From Candidatus Proruminimicrobium quisquiliarum (GTDB lineage Bacteria; Elusimicrobiota; Endomicrobiia; Endomicrobiales; Endomicrobiaceae), in NCBI GenBank assembly GCA_018433245.1, contig JAHDRN010000025.1, forward strand, positions 1 through 51,508: a stretch of DNA of 51,508 nucleotides. Direction: 5' to 3'. This document shows positions 23,945 to 32,808 of this stretch, piece after piece. Numbering within the stretch: position 1 is the stretch's first letter; each line of letters starts with the position of its first letter. The translations under genes and the position numbers were made by a program. The notes under the pieces are model-generated. The model saw nothing but the letters and a program-made list of their open reading frames with translations. It made no database searches and was not told the DNA's origin.

Positions 23945-26712
23945 AAAAGATAGTAACAGTCTGTTTTCTGCTGTTTCTTTATACTTTTTGCTTTTCGGTT
24001 CCCGACCCTGGAGGAAATGCATCAATAAAACAGGATTTGTCCGGCACAGGCGTAGCAACGCCGGTTATTTCAAGAACCCCTTCTTTTTCAAAACCTTATC
24101 CGACAAACAAATGGTACAATTCTTTAATTTATAATGATTCTTCAAAGCCGTCATTGGGAATGTATACTCAGCCGCAGCTTCATGTTGTATCTTACCAGAC
24201 TGTTGCACAACAAAGATATACGGGTAGCCTTTTAATAGGTTATCCTATATTAACCGCATACAGCGGAGGAGGCTGTTTTACTTACGGCAGTGATTTGGCC
24301 GATCCCACAAGGTCTCAGCTTTGCATAACCGCGACTGATGCGTCTAACAATCCTAAAACAATAAATACAAGCGACGTAAAATTAAAATCTTTTTCCGATT
24401 GGGCTTGTACTATGGATAACGGTCAGTATGAAGCAACTTTCGGACAGGGAATGCTTTTTTCTTATTTTAATTTCAAAAACGGTTCAAACGCAATGATTTC
24501 TTTTCCGAATGCAATTGATGCAAATAATTCTTTTAAAGTTTATACGTCTTCTTCAGTTCAGGTAACAACAACAGATCCTTTTTATGCTGATAAATTAATA
24601 CTTGAAGTTAAATCTTATTATACCGGCAATTCATCATCAAGTACCAGATATTACGGAATATTTCTTCCGCCAGGTTCTCAGATAAAACTGAATGCATATT
24701 CTTCGTCCGTTCCGGCTAATTCAACACAATTTATAAATATAACGTTTCCTTCTTCGGCAAGATATATGTCCGTCGGGCTTATGACTTCAAAAGAAGACTT
24801 AAACGAATGGTATAAATATGCGTACAATTTTGTTACAGACACAAAAGCTTCGTATGATATAGACAGCAGATACAAAGTAACGACGAATTTTCAATTTATT
24901 TTTGACGTAAAAAGAGCTGATGCAGGACTTATTGAAAGCCAGACTCTTTTTGCAGTTATGCCTCATCAGTATAAAAATAACGAGCTTTCTCTGAATTATT
25001 TTAACGCCAAAGAATTTTCTTCAATAAGAGGAAGAATGAAAGCAGTCAGCGGAAATAAATTTTCCACAAAATACGGATTTTACGGCATAGTTCCGTTTTT
25101 AAACCATACTATATCTTCTTCGGTAAAAACACTGATAACAAATGCTCTTGCAACTGATAAAAATGCGAATATAGATCCGGCCGGGTATCAGGCGGACAAT
25201 ACATATTATTACGGTAAAAATTTGGCGAAAATCGCTAATCTTATAACAGTTGCCGATAATGCCGGAGACGCATCGGCAAAGAATTTGTTGATATCAAGAT
25301 TGAGAGCAGAACTTGCAAACTGGTTTACTTATTCAAGCGCCGAGACAAAAAAGTTTTTTGCTTATGATTCAAACTGGGGCGGACTGATAGGAATTAAAAC
25401 CGGATTCGGGACTGAAAAATACAGTGATCATCATTTTCATTACGGATATTTTATTTATGCATCCGCGATTCTTGCGATGTATGACGATGATTTTGCAAAC
25501 CGTTACGGCGGAATGGTTGAACTTCTTATAAAAGATATAGCAAATATTTCCCGTACAGACACGAATTTTCCGTATATGAGAAATTTTGATGTTTATGAAG
25601 GACACAGCTGGGCGGATGGAATGGGCGGTTCGGAAATTTCATCTTATTCTGATTCAATTAATGAAGAATCTTCATCAGAAGCAATGAATGCATGGGCCGC
25701 CATATATTTATGGGGTATGGCTACAAATAAAACTTCATATTCAAATTATTCAAACAGTGAAAATAATATAAAACTCGGAATATGGCTGTATACGAATAAT
25801 TATAATTCGATAAGAGACTACTATTTGGACGTTGATTCCGGAGACAGTGAAAAAGAAATATATCCTTCATCACTTTTAAGTACTTACGGCAACCACGGGT
25901 CAGTAGGAGTTTTGTTCGGAGGAAGAGCGTGGTATTGGGTATGGTGGACCCCGACCCACGGAGCAAGAGAAATAAAAGGCATTCAAATTTTTCCTCTGAC
26001 TCCGTCAATGTTGTATTTGGGGTATGATAAAGATTATGCACAAAATAATTTTTATGCAAAAATGCTTTCAGAAGCTCCGGGAGATTATTACTGGAACGAC
26101 GTTTGGGAAAAATATCACGCGTTGTTTGACCCGGATGCGGCATGGAATAACTTTGTTGCAAATCCGGTTGTTGACGACGGCGGAACAAGAAGTTTTACAT
26201 ATCATTTTATAAATTATTTTAAACAATACGGTGTGCAGGCTGCGGGATATAGTGCTGATTTTCCGTCTTATCTTGTTACGGAAGATTCTTTCGGCAAAAA
26301 AAATTATATGGTGTACAATCCTTTGCCTGTAAATAAAACGGTAAGATTTTACGACGGTAGCGACGCTTATATGGGAAGCGTTAACGTCAACGCCGGAACT
26401 TGCCTGATAACGTCAAATTTAATAACCGATGAAACGCCCGATAATATTTTGGTTTATCCGGTTCCGTATAAACCGGGAAGCGGTGGCAGTTATGACGCAG
26501 ACGGCATAACATTTCAGAATATAGGCGCAAACGCAAAAATAAAAATATTTAATATCGCCGGAGAACTTGTTTTTGAGACTGTTCAGAATTATTTTTTTGT
26601 CTGGGACGCAAAAAACAGATGCGGCAATAAAATCGCTTCCGGCGTATATATATATTACGTAACTTCAAACGGCGGAAAAACATTTAAAGGAAAAATTGCT
26701 GTTGAAAGATAA
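23941..26712 (+). CDS. Secreted GH81 endo-beta-1,3-glucanase with C-terminal sorting-like domain
   Basis: This 923-residue protein has a signal peptide (1-20). The N-terminal part has PYPTNKWYNSLIY, typical of GH81. The catalytic (alpha/alpha)6 part has YSDHHFHYGYFIYA (Asp496), FPYMRNFDVYEGHSWADGM and NEESSSEAMNAW (Glu576 and Glu580), matching GH81 acid/base regions. The enzyme would cut beta-1,3-glucan such as laminarin, callose or fungal wall. The last about 90 residues (VYPVPYKPG... IKIFNIAGELVFET... WDAKNRCGNKIASGVYIYYV) form a FlgD-like/type A sorting-like beta domain that often directs surface or extracellular placement. It overlaps the previous gene by 4 bp. Confidence 0.9.
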   Translation: MKKIVTVCFLLFLYTFCFSVPDPGGNASIKQDLSGTGVATPVISRTPSFSKPYPTNKWYNSLIYNDSSKPSLGMYTQPQLHVVSYQTVAQQRYTGSLLIGYPILTAYSGGGCFTYGSDLADPTRSQLCITATDASNNPKTINTSDVKLKSFSDWACTMDNGQYEATFGQGMLFSYFNFKNGSNAMISFPNAIDANNSFKVYTSSSVQVTTTDPFYADKLILEVKSYYTGNSSSSTRYYGIFLPPGSQIKLNAYSSSVPANSTQFINITFPSSARYMSVGLMTSKEDLNEWYKYAYNFVTDTKASYDIDSRYKVTTNFQFIFDVKRADAGLIESQTLFAVMPHQYKNNELSLNYFNAKEFSSIRGRMKAVSGNKFSTKYGFYGIVPFLNHTISSSVKTLITNALATDKNANIDPAGYQADNTYYYGKNLAKIANLITVADNAGDASAKNLLISRLRAELANWFTYSSAETKKFFAYDSNWGGLIGIKTGFGTEKYSDHHFHYGYFIYASAILAMYDDDFANRYGGMVELLIKDIANISRTDTNFPYMRNFDVYEGHSWADGMGGSEISSYSDSINEESSSEAMNAWAAIYLWGMATNKTSYSNYSNSENNIKLGIWLYTNNYNSIRDYYLDVDSGDSEKEIYPSSLLSTYGNHGSVGVLFGGRAWYWVWWTPTHGAREIKGIQIFPLTPSMLYLGYDKDYAQNNFYAKMLSEAPGDYYWNDVWEKYHALFDPDAAWNNFVANPVVDDGGTRSFTYHFINYFKQYGVQAAGYSADFPSYLVTEDSFGKKNYMVYNPLPVNKTVRFYDGSDAYMGSVNVNAGTCLITSNLITDETPDNILVYPVPYKPGSGGSYDADGITFQNIGANAKIKIFNIAGELVFETVQNYFFVWDAKNRCGNKIASGVYIYYVTSNGGKTFKGKIAVER

Positions 26713-26733
26713 AAAAATTGTCAGAGGCTTTGT

Positions 26734-27678
26734 ATGTTTAGAAATCTAATTATAAGATGGACCGTATTTTTTATAGTTTTAACAGTTGTTTATTTTGTCG
26801 TTAACGCAAAAGTTCATGCCGTCGCCGAGGCAAGTTTAAAATCCGCCATTACGGTTACGCTTCCGGTTTACACAAAAGACGAACTAATCAATAATCTTGA
26901 ATCAAGGCTGAAGTATTTATATTTAAAAACCAAAGGCGTAAAATTTTACGTTTATAAAGTTAAGAGAAGAGAAAATCTTTGGACAATAGCAAAAAAATAC
27001 GGATATTCCGTACATACAATCATAGGCTGTAATCCTCAGATGAAAACTTATAATGTAAACGAAGGGCAAAAACTCCTTATACCTAATGTCGGCGGTACTC
27101 TTCATCCGGTACAGCCTGAAGATACAATAAAAACCATATCGGAAAAATACGGCGTTGAAGAATCAGTTTTAAAAAATACAAATTTTGCTTTAAACGGCGA
27201 TTTGCGCCAAGAATTTTTTGTTTTTGTTCCGGGCAAAAGACCTTTGGTTAATTTATTAAATGAAAAGATGCAGCAAAAATATGCTCTCAGAGAACTTTTT
27301 GTTTCGCCTCTTGCGGGAAGAATTACCAGCGCTTTCGGAAAAAGAAGACATCCGGTTACAGGCAAAGCAAGCAGACACGGCGGCATAGATATAGCCGTTA
27401 AAGAAGGGTCATGGGTAGGAGCTGCGGCAAGCGGAGTCGTTACCGTAGCGAGTTACGACGTCGGACATTACGGCGTTGCCGTTTTTATTGATCATCAAAA
27501 CGGTTATATAACGCATTACGGGCATCTTTCAAAAATTTTGGTAAGAGTAGGCCAGAGAGTAAAACAAGGGCAGCTTATAGCAAGAAGCGGTTCTACCGGA
27601 AGATCAACCGGACCTCATCTTCATTTTACCGTAAAAAGAAACGGCGTGAACGTAGATCCGCTGCAGTTTTTGTGGTAA
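26734..27678 (+). CDS. LysM-M23 murein endopeptidase
   Basis: This 314-residue protein has an N-terminal membrane anchor or uncleaved signal (residues 8-25) and two LysM domains (YKVKRRENLWTIAKKYG and HPVQPEDTIKTISEKYG). A C-terminal M23 peptidase domain has its zinc residues intact: HGGIDIA and GPHLHF. It should cut peptidoglycan cross-links at the periplasmic face. A good AGAGG ribosome site precedes ATG 26734, 21 bp after the GH81 gene. It could help the glucanase pass the wall or serve general cell-wall turnover. Confidence 0.93.
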   Translation: MFRNLIIRWTVFFIVLTVVYFVVNAKVHAVAEASLKSAITVTLPVYTKDELINNLESRLKYLYLKTKGVKFYVYKVKRRENLWTIAKKYGYSVHTIIGCNPQMKTYNVNEGQKLLIPNVGGTLHPVQPEDTIKTISEKYGVEESVLKNTNFALNGDLRQEFFVFVPGKRPLVNLLNEKMQQKYALRELFVSPLAGRITSAFGKRRHPVTGKASRHGGIDIAVKEGSWVGAAASGVVTVASYDVGHYGVAVFIDHQNGYITHYGHLSKILVRVGQRVKQGQLIARSGSTGRSTGPHLHFTVKRNGVNVDPLQFLW

Positions 27679-27708
27679 ATTTAAAATTTTTATTTAAATT
27701 ATTTTGTC
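27678..27708. terminator. Possible bidirectional AT hairpin between convergent genes
   Basis: AATTTAAA (27678-27685) pairs with TTTAAATT (27693-27700) in the 20-bp gap between two convergent genes. T/A-rich flanks lie on both sides. It contains no G-C pairs, so it is weak. Confidence 0.3.
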
Positions 27709-28754
27709 AGATTATCCAAAATTAACTGTTTAATATTCGGCGCAACTTCTCTTTTAGGCAGAGCAAATACGCTTTTTATAATAAAATCAGCTGTTAAATC
27801 TTTTGCCTTTATCAGTTTTATATATTTATTGGCGTTTGAAGTGTCCAATTCCGAAAAATCCGTTGAATCAGTAAAAACTACAAAAGTTTCTATAAAAGGT
27901 CTGAATTTATCGTTTTTATCCGTAAAATTATTGTCTTTAAGTATCTTCTCAATTTTTTTGCTGACCTGTTTAAACTGGTTGTCCGATTGTTCAAAAATAT
28001 TTCTTCTTTTTTCCGAAACCATTTCCGTATTATTTGCCGTAATTTTAAGGGACTCGTTTATGCTTCCTGAAAGTTTTGCGTTAGGAAAATATTTTGTTTC
28101 AAACAATAATACGGTAAAAGGCAGCGGCGCGGCGGTAAAAGCTATAATATCTATTTCCTGCCCGTTAACTATAATATTTTGTTTCGGAGAGTAAGGTTCT
28201 TTCATAAATACCGTCGTCATTTTTGCAAGTCTGTCCGAAATTTCCTTTTCAAACATTCTTCCGGCCCCCAAGGATGCTTGCTTATCATGGTCTAATATTG
28301 AAGATAAAATAGTATTCTGCGACTGCAGATTTTTTATTTTATCGCCTATAGAATCAATAGAAAGCAACGCTTTTTTTATTTTGATTACAAGTTCCGTTTC
28401 GGTTACGGGTTTTGATATAAAATCAAAAATCATGTCTCCCGCAAGATTTGTCACGGATTGTCCGTAAACGCGTTCCATGGCGGTTAAAAGTATAATTTGT
28501 ATTGTCGGAGCGGTCTGTTTTATATAAGGCAAAATATCAAGTCCGGTCTCTCCTATTCCGAAATGAATATCAAGAATCAGCAAATCAATCGTATCGGGAT
28601 TGTTTAAAATAAATTTTTTAAGTTCCGTAGTCGTTCCAAACTGCATAACTTCAATATTTTGAAAATGTCTTAAAATAGTCCTTTCAAGAGATGATCTTAT
28701 ATTTAAATCATCGTCGGTTAAAGCTATTATTTTTTTCTTTTCGTCAGAACTCAT
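27699..28754 (-). CDS. Response regulator fused to a NERD nuclease-like domain
   Basis: This 351-residue protein begins with a complete receiver (acidic Asp14-16, phospho-acceptor Asp62, Thr91, Lys115). A helical linker (130-160) leads to a C-terminal domain with the NERD pattern: GRMFEKEI (Glu169/171), VNGQEIDIIAF (Asp202), TVLLFETKYF (Glu219-x-Lys221), DNQFKQVSKKIEKIL and FVVFTDSTDF. The D...ExK trio is that of the PD-(D/E)xK nucleases and is intact. NERD domains are usually free or fused to helicases or kinases; I know of no common receiver-NERD family. The gene overlaps the histidine kinase gene by 4 bp, so they form one two-component system. Role inferred: signal-controlled nucleic-acid cleavage or binding. 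Confidence 0.8.
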   Translation of the reverse strand: MSSDEKKKIIALTDDDLNIRSSLERTILRHFQNIEVMQFGTTTELKKFILNNPDTIDLLILDIHFGIGETGLDILPYIKQTAPTIQIILLTAMERVYGQSVTNLAGDMIFDFISKPVTETELVIKIKKALLSIDSIGDKIKNLQSQNTILSSILDHDKQASLGAGRMFEKEISDRLAKMTTVFMKEPYSPKQNIIVNGQEIDIIAFTAAPLPFTVLLFETKYFPNAKLSGSINESLKITANNTEMVSEKRRNIFEQSDNQFKQVSKKIEKILKDNNFTDKNDKFRPFIETFVVFTDSTDFSELDTSNANKYIKLIKAKDLTADFIIKSVFALPKREVAPNIKQLILDNLTK

Positions 28755-30769
28755 TTATCCTCCTCGTAAACCGGCAGAACAATAATCGTTTCAAGTCCTT
28801 TTTCGTCGTTAATGCCGGAATTTTTTGCCGAAACGGTTCCGTTTAAAATGCCCGCAAAATACGCGCTGTGCAGCGTTCCTTCTCCCAATCTGTCGCCTTT
28901 TGAACTTTGCAGCTGCTGTTTGTATATTTTTGACAGTGTAAGATCATCTAATCCGCCGGCGTTGTCAATGATTGAAATCATTAAATTCTTTTTATTTTCG
29001 CTTAAATAAACTGATACTTTTATTTTTGCGGAAAAATTATCGTTCATCAGCAGTTTCTGCAAAGCAAACACCGAGTTGTCTATTATATTTCTTACGGCTA
29101 TGAAAATGAGTCTGTTTATATAACAGTATAAACGGTCTTTATCGTTTAATTTTAACGCGTTTATTGAAATTTCAATATGCGGTTTTAATTTATAATTATA
29201 AAATTCTATTTGTTTTACGATAATTTCGTTAATGTAATTCAAATCGGTTTTATGAAGTTTGCCGTTGCTTAAGTCTTCAACGTGTTCTCTTGTCGTTTTC
29301 TGGTTTTCTAAAATTTCATCACTGTAAGGCTTAACTATTTTTTCATATACTTCCGACAGTATATCATTAAATCCCGTATTTGTTTTTTCCAGCTGGTTTA
29401 CAAGATCGTGCCGGGAACTTCTTAGAAGCTCAACGGTGTCTTCAGCCCAGTTTAATTCCAGAGACTGCAGCCTTTGAATCTGCGATTCAAAAGAATCCTT
29501 GATTTCGGATACGGTTTGTTTTTTTATAAGCTCGCTTTCCATCGCCGCGTTATAGGTTAGGTTATTATTGTATTTGTCAATCAATATAAAAATAACAAGC
29601 AGTATTATAAGCCACAAAAAATTGCTTGTATCCACGCTTGATCCGGATATCATTTCATAATATTTAAATGGAGTAATGCCGGTAAGATGTATGATGATTG
29701 ACAGGTATACGGCCACGATAAAAACGGAAAAAATAAAAGATACAAGTATAAATTTTGTGGTGTCTCTCTCAAAATCTTTTTTATTCAAAACGCTTCTGCG
29801 CAGATACAACAGATCGTCATTTATTTTAATGTTACGCAGCGGCAGAATCATTTTTAAAAATAAAATCAAAATAATGATTATAAGAGGAATAGAAATCATC
29901 TCAAGAAATAAAAAATTCTGGAAAGAGTGGATTGAAATCTTTTCCAAAATTTCCGGCAAAACCGTATGCGAAACGGTTTTTACGGTTGATATATAAATAT
30001 AACCGGATAATATAAATAATATAAATTCGGCCTTTGTTATGCTTGTCAAAAATATGTTAAGCCAGGATATATTTTTTTTTGTTAAGTTATACCGGTAATG
30101 TTCGGTCAGCATAACGGTGTTGTATTTTAAAATCGTTACGCAAATAATGCTGCCTATTAAAACCGTAAGTATCATATTCGGGATTTCCACGAAAGTTTCG
30201 GCCGTATAATTTCCTATTAAAGACAGAATTCCGCCTGTATTTTCTATGTTAAAAAGATTTCTGAAAGATTCCGTAAAATAAATGGAATAAGGCTGTTTAA
30301 ATATGGCGTCCTGAAAAACAACGTTCTTTATAATTGAAGAAAAAACGGAAATGACAAGCCCTGTTGCGATTCCGGCGAAAAGAATGAATCTCGCTGATAT
30401 GAAAAAAGTTTTTTTAATATCGTTGTCTACATTTGTTTTTGTATTGAAAATAGTAAGTTTGCCGGATTCGGCAAGCCATCCCCAGAAAAGAGCTCCGGTA
30501 ATGTTTATTACGGCAAAATAAATAAAATGAGGAGAAGTTATATTTGATAAAACGATAGGAGTCGTTATCGCCACAATGACAGCCCATACGCTCCCGATGG
30601 TGACTGCGGCAACAAATGTTCCCAGCATGTCAAAAGTTAAAAACCGGTAGCTGTTTTCATAAACGAAACTGTGTCCCGCCCAGTTTAATAACACTGAAAA
30701 ACACGCTATCAGAAAATAAAATTTCTTTTCGTTGACAGCCTTCAGTAAATTATCAGTAAAATTAGGCAT
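28751..30769 (-). CDS. Polytopic membrane histidine kinase
   Basis: ATG 30769 is chosen because an upstream in-frame start would run over the divergent promoter and gene; the product is then 672 residues. The first about 400 residues contain at least eight hydrophobic segments (for example around 17-30, 50-70, 125-145, 200-215, 247-262, 287-307, 340-362, 382-398). A helical/coiled-coil part has RHDLVNQL, with His454 as the likely phospho-acceptor (HDxxN type as in AgrC/CitA-like kinases). The ATPase domain has RNIIDNSVFAL (N box), IIDNAGG (G1) and GEGTLHSAYFAG (G2). It lies directly before the receiver-NERD gene. The sensed signal is unknown. Confidence 0.88.
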   Translation of the reverse strand: MPNFTDNLLKAVNEKKFYFLIACFSVLLNWAGHSFVYENSYRFLTFDMLGTFVAAVTIGSVWAVIVAITTPIVLSNITSPHFIYFAVINITGALFWGWLAESGKLTIFNTKTNVDNDIKKTFFISARFILFAGIATGLVISVFSSIIKNVVFQDAIFKQPYSIYFTESFRNLFNIENTGGILSLIGNYTAETFVEIPNMILTVLIGSIICVTILKYNTVMLTEHYRYNLTKKNISWLNIFLTSITKAEFILFILSGYIYISTVKTVSHTVLPEILEKISIHSFQNFLFLEMISIPLIIIILILFLKMILPLRNIKINDDLLYLRRSVLNKKDFERDTTKFILVSFIFSVFIVAVYLSIIIHLTGITPFKYYEMISGSSVDTSNFLWLIILLVIFILIDKYNNNLTYNAAMESELIKKQTVSEIKDSFESQIQRLQSLELNWAEDTVELLRSSRHDLVNQLEKTNTGFNDILSEVYEKIVKPYSDEILENQKTTREHVEDLSNGKLHKTDLNYINEIIVKQIEFYNYKLKPHIEISINALKLNDKDRLYCYINRLIFIAVRNIIDNSVFALQKLLMNDNFSAKIKVSVYLSENKKNLMISIIDNAGGLDDLTLSKIYKQQLQSSKGDRLGEGTLHSAYFAGILNGTVSAKNSGINDEKGLETIIVLPVYEEDK

Positions 30770-30775
30770 ATAAGT

Positions 30776-30784
30776 ATTATACCA
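30776..30784 (-). promoter_or_regulatory. Extended -10 promoter of kinase gene, probably leaderless
   Basis: On the - strand the exact extended -10 TGGTATAAT lies at 30784-30776. Only six bases separate it from ATG 30769, so the expected start base is the A of the start codon. No Shine-Dalgarno sequence and no clear -35 are present. Confidence 0.6.
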
Positions 30785-30812
30785 TAAGTAAAACAACTTT
30801 TTCGTTAAAAAA

Positions 30813-30821
30813 TGATAAAAT
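30813..30821 (+). promoter_or_regulatory. Extended -10 promoter of U32 gene, probably leaderless
   Basis: TGATAAAAT (30813-30821) is an extended -10 with six bases before ATG 30828. No ribosome binding site is seen. It mirrors the opposing promoter 29 bp to the left. Confidence 0.55.
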
Positions 30822-30827
30822 GCCTGT

Positions 30828-32798
30828 ATGACAATAGAATTACTTGCGCCCGCCGGCAATTATGAATCTTTTTTTTCTGCGGTAAATGCAGGAGCCGACG
30901 CGGTTTACGTCGGGATGAAAGATTTCAGCGCCCGCTCAAAAGCAAGAAATTTTTCTTATAAAGAATTATATAATATCTGCCTGTATGCAAAAGAGAAAAA
31001 AGTAAAAGTATACGTTGCATTAAATACGCTTCTTCAGCAAAAAGACCTTCTCAGGGCGTTTGAATGTCTTGAGCAGATAAAATCTGCCGGCGCGGATGCG
31101 GTTATCGCACAGGATGCCGGGCTGGCCTGCATGGCAAAAAAATATTTTCCGGAATTAAAACTGCATGCAAGCACGCAGCTTGCGGTTCATAACTCTTCAG
31201 GTGTAAAACAAGCGGTAAAAATGGGTTTTTCCAGAGTAGTGCTGGCCAGAGAACTTTCCTTTGATCAAATTAACGCCATTAAAAATAACACTTTAGCCGA
31301 AATTGAAGTTTTTTGCCATGGAGCATTATGTTTTTCCGTTTCAGGTTTATGTCTGTTTTCAAGTTTTATAGGAGGATACAGCGGGAACAGAGGATTTTGC
31401 ACTCAGCCATGCAGAAGGCTGTGGACCGTAAATAAAAAACAGGGATATTTTTTGTCTCCGAAAGATTTACAATTGTCAGGATATATCGAACGGTTAAAAG
31501 ATATAGGCATAACTTCTTTAAAAATTGAAGGCAGAATGAAAAATTCGGATTATGTATATAAAACGGTCAAAGCTTACAGACTTCTTATAGACGCCGCTAA
31601 AAATGATATGGATAAAGCGGTTTGCGAAGCGGAAAATATTTTGCGTTTTGATTATGCAAGGCAAAAAACGAGTTTTAATTTTAAAGGCAAAGACGAAAAT
31701 ATTTTTGAACCGGAAAAATCAAAAAATACGGGTTTGCCGATAGGCAACATTTATGACGCAAAAGAAGACAGTTTTTGCGTTAAAACCGATTATATTCTCA
31801 AAACAGGCGACGTCATTAGAATTTCAGACGGGAAACGCGACAGCAGCATTGCGTTTGAAATAAAAAGAATTGAAAAGATTTCCGAAGGCTGGAAAATATT
31901 TCACGAAGGTATTTACGCGGAAAACGGTTTTGAGATATTTAAAACGGCCGATTATAATGATAAAGCAGAAATAACCGGCGTATATGAAAAAGAGCCGCCT
32001 CCGGTAAAAAAAACAGAACTGTATATACCTAAATTTAAACAAAAAGCTTCGCTGCCGAATTTGTTTATAAGAATTAATAATTTTAAATGGTTAAAACTGC
32101 TTGGAAACACGAAAGAATCCGTTATTTTAAAATTGACGCCTGATAATTTTGACGGTATAAACAATATTCAACCGGCGGGTTCTCATTATATTGAGCTGCC
32201 TCCGTTTATTGACCAAGAAGATACTGAAAAATACCGTGACAAAATAGATTTTCTTATAAAAAAAGGTTTCGTCAATTTTTTTATAAACAATATAGCGCAT
32301 TTTGAATTTTTTCAAAATAAAAAAGTTTTGCTTTACGCGGGTCAGTTTTTATACACGCTGAATACTTATGCTGCCGAATTGTTCGGTAAATTTAATATAC
32401 GAGCCTTTACGGTTTCATGGGAAGACGATACGTCCAATATTTCAGAAATTGCACGATTGCTTAACGGCGGATTAATCGTATATTTATCGGGATTTCCCGA
32501 GCTTGCGGTTTCAAAAATGACTTTTTATGACGCGGTTAAAAACCAAAATATAAAATCCGCAAGAGATGAATTTAAAATAATAAGCTCGGAAAAACAAAAT
32601 ATAATACTGCCCAGATATCCCGTAACCGCTTTCGGCTTAAAATCTATTTTTTTAAAATTCAAAATAAATTCATTCGCTATAGATTTGTCATATATAGAAC
32701 CTGATAAAAATTATCTTGACGCGGTTTTAAAAGCTTTTTACGGCAGCGCTAATATTAATTCCGTTTCAAAATTCAATTTAGACAGAAAACTAAGATAA
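30828..32798 (+). CDS. U32 family protein, RlhA-like
   Basis: At 656 residues it has the length of RlhA (YdcP), which makes 5-hydroxycytidine in 23S rRNA. The N-terminal U32 part begins ELLAPAGNYESFFSAVNAGADAVYVG. It carries the signature EVFCHGALCFSVSGLCLFSSFIGG plus QPCRR, with cysteines for a possible Fe-S cluster. KIEGRMKNSDYVY follows, then a long C-terminal part. The family is historically called collagenase-like peptidase, but known members modify RNA or cofactors. The gene has a very short upstream gap and no ribosome site. Confidence 0.85.
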   Translation: MTIELLAPAGNYESFFSAVNAGADAVYVGMKDFSARSKARNFSYKELYNICLYAKEKKVKVYVALNTLLQQKDLLRAFECLEQIKSAGADAVIAQDAGLACMAKKYFPELKLHASTQLAVHNSSGVKQAVKMGFSRVVLARELSFDQINAIKNNTLAEIEVFCHGALCFSVSGLCLFSSFIGGYSGNRGFCTQPCRRLWTVNKKQGYFLSPKDLQLSGYIERLKDIGITSLKIEGRMKNSDYVYKTVKAYRLLIDAAKNDMDKAVCEAENILRFDYARQKTSFNFKGKDENIFEPEKSKNTGLPIGNIYDAKEDSFCVKTDYILKTGDVIRISDGKRDSSIAFEIKRIEKISEGWKIFHEGIYAENGFEIFKTADYNDKAEITGVYEKEPPPVKKTELYIPKFKQKASLPNLFIRINNFKWLKLLGNTKESVILKLTPDNFDGINNIQPAGSHYIELPPFIDQEDTEKYRDKIDFLIKKGFVNFFINNIAHFEFFQNKKVLLYAGQFLYTLNTYAAELFGKFNIRAFTVSWEDDTSNISEIARLLNGGLIVYLSGFPELAVSKMTFYDAVKNQNIKSARDEFKIISSEKQNIILPRYPVTAFGLKSIFLKFKINSFAIDLSYIEPDKNYLDAVLKAFYGSANINSVSKFNLDRKLR

Positions 32799-32808
32799 GA
32801 AACTCTTT

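Noticed and set aside
30770-30859. 30-residue N-terminal extension of the histidine kinase
   Set aside because: It would overlap the divergent U32 gene and both -10 boxes; ATG 30769 is preferred.
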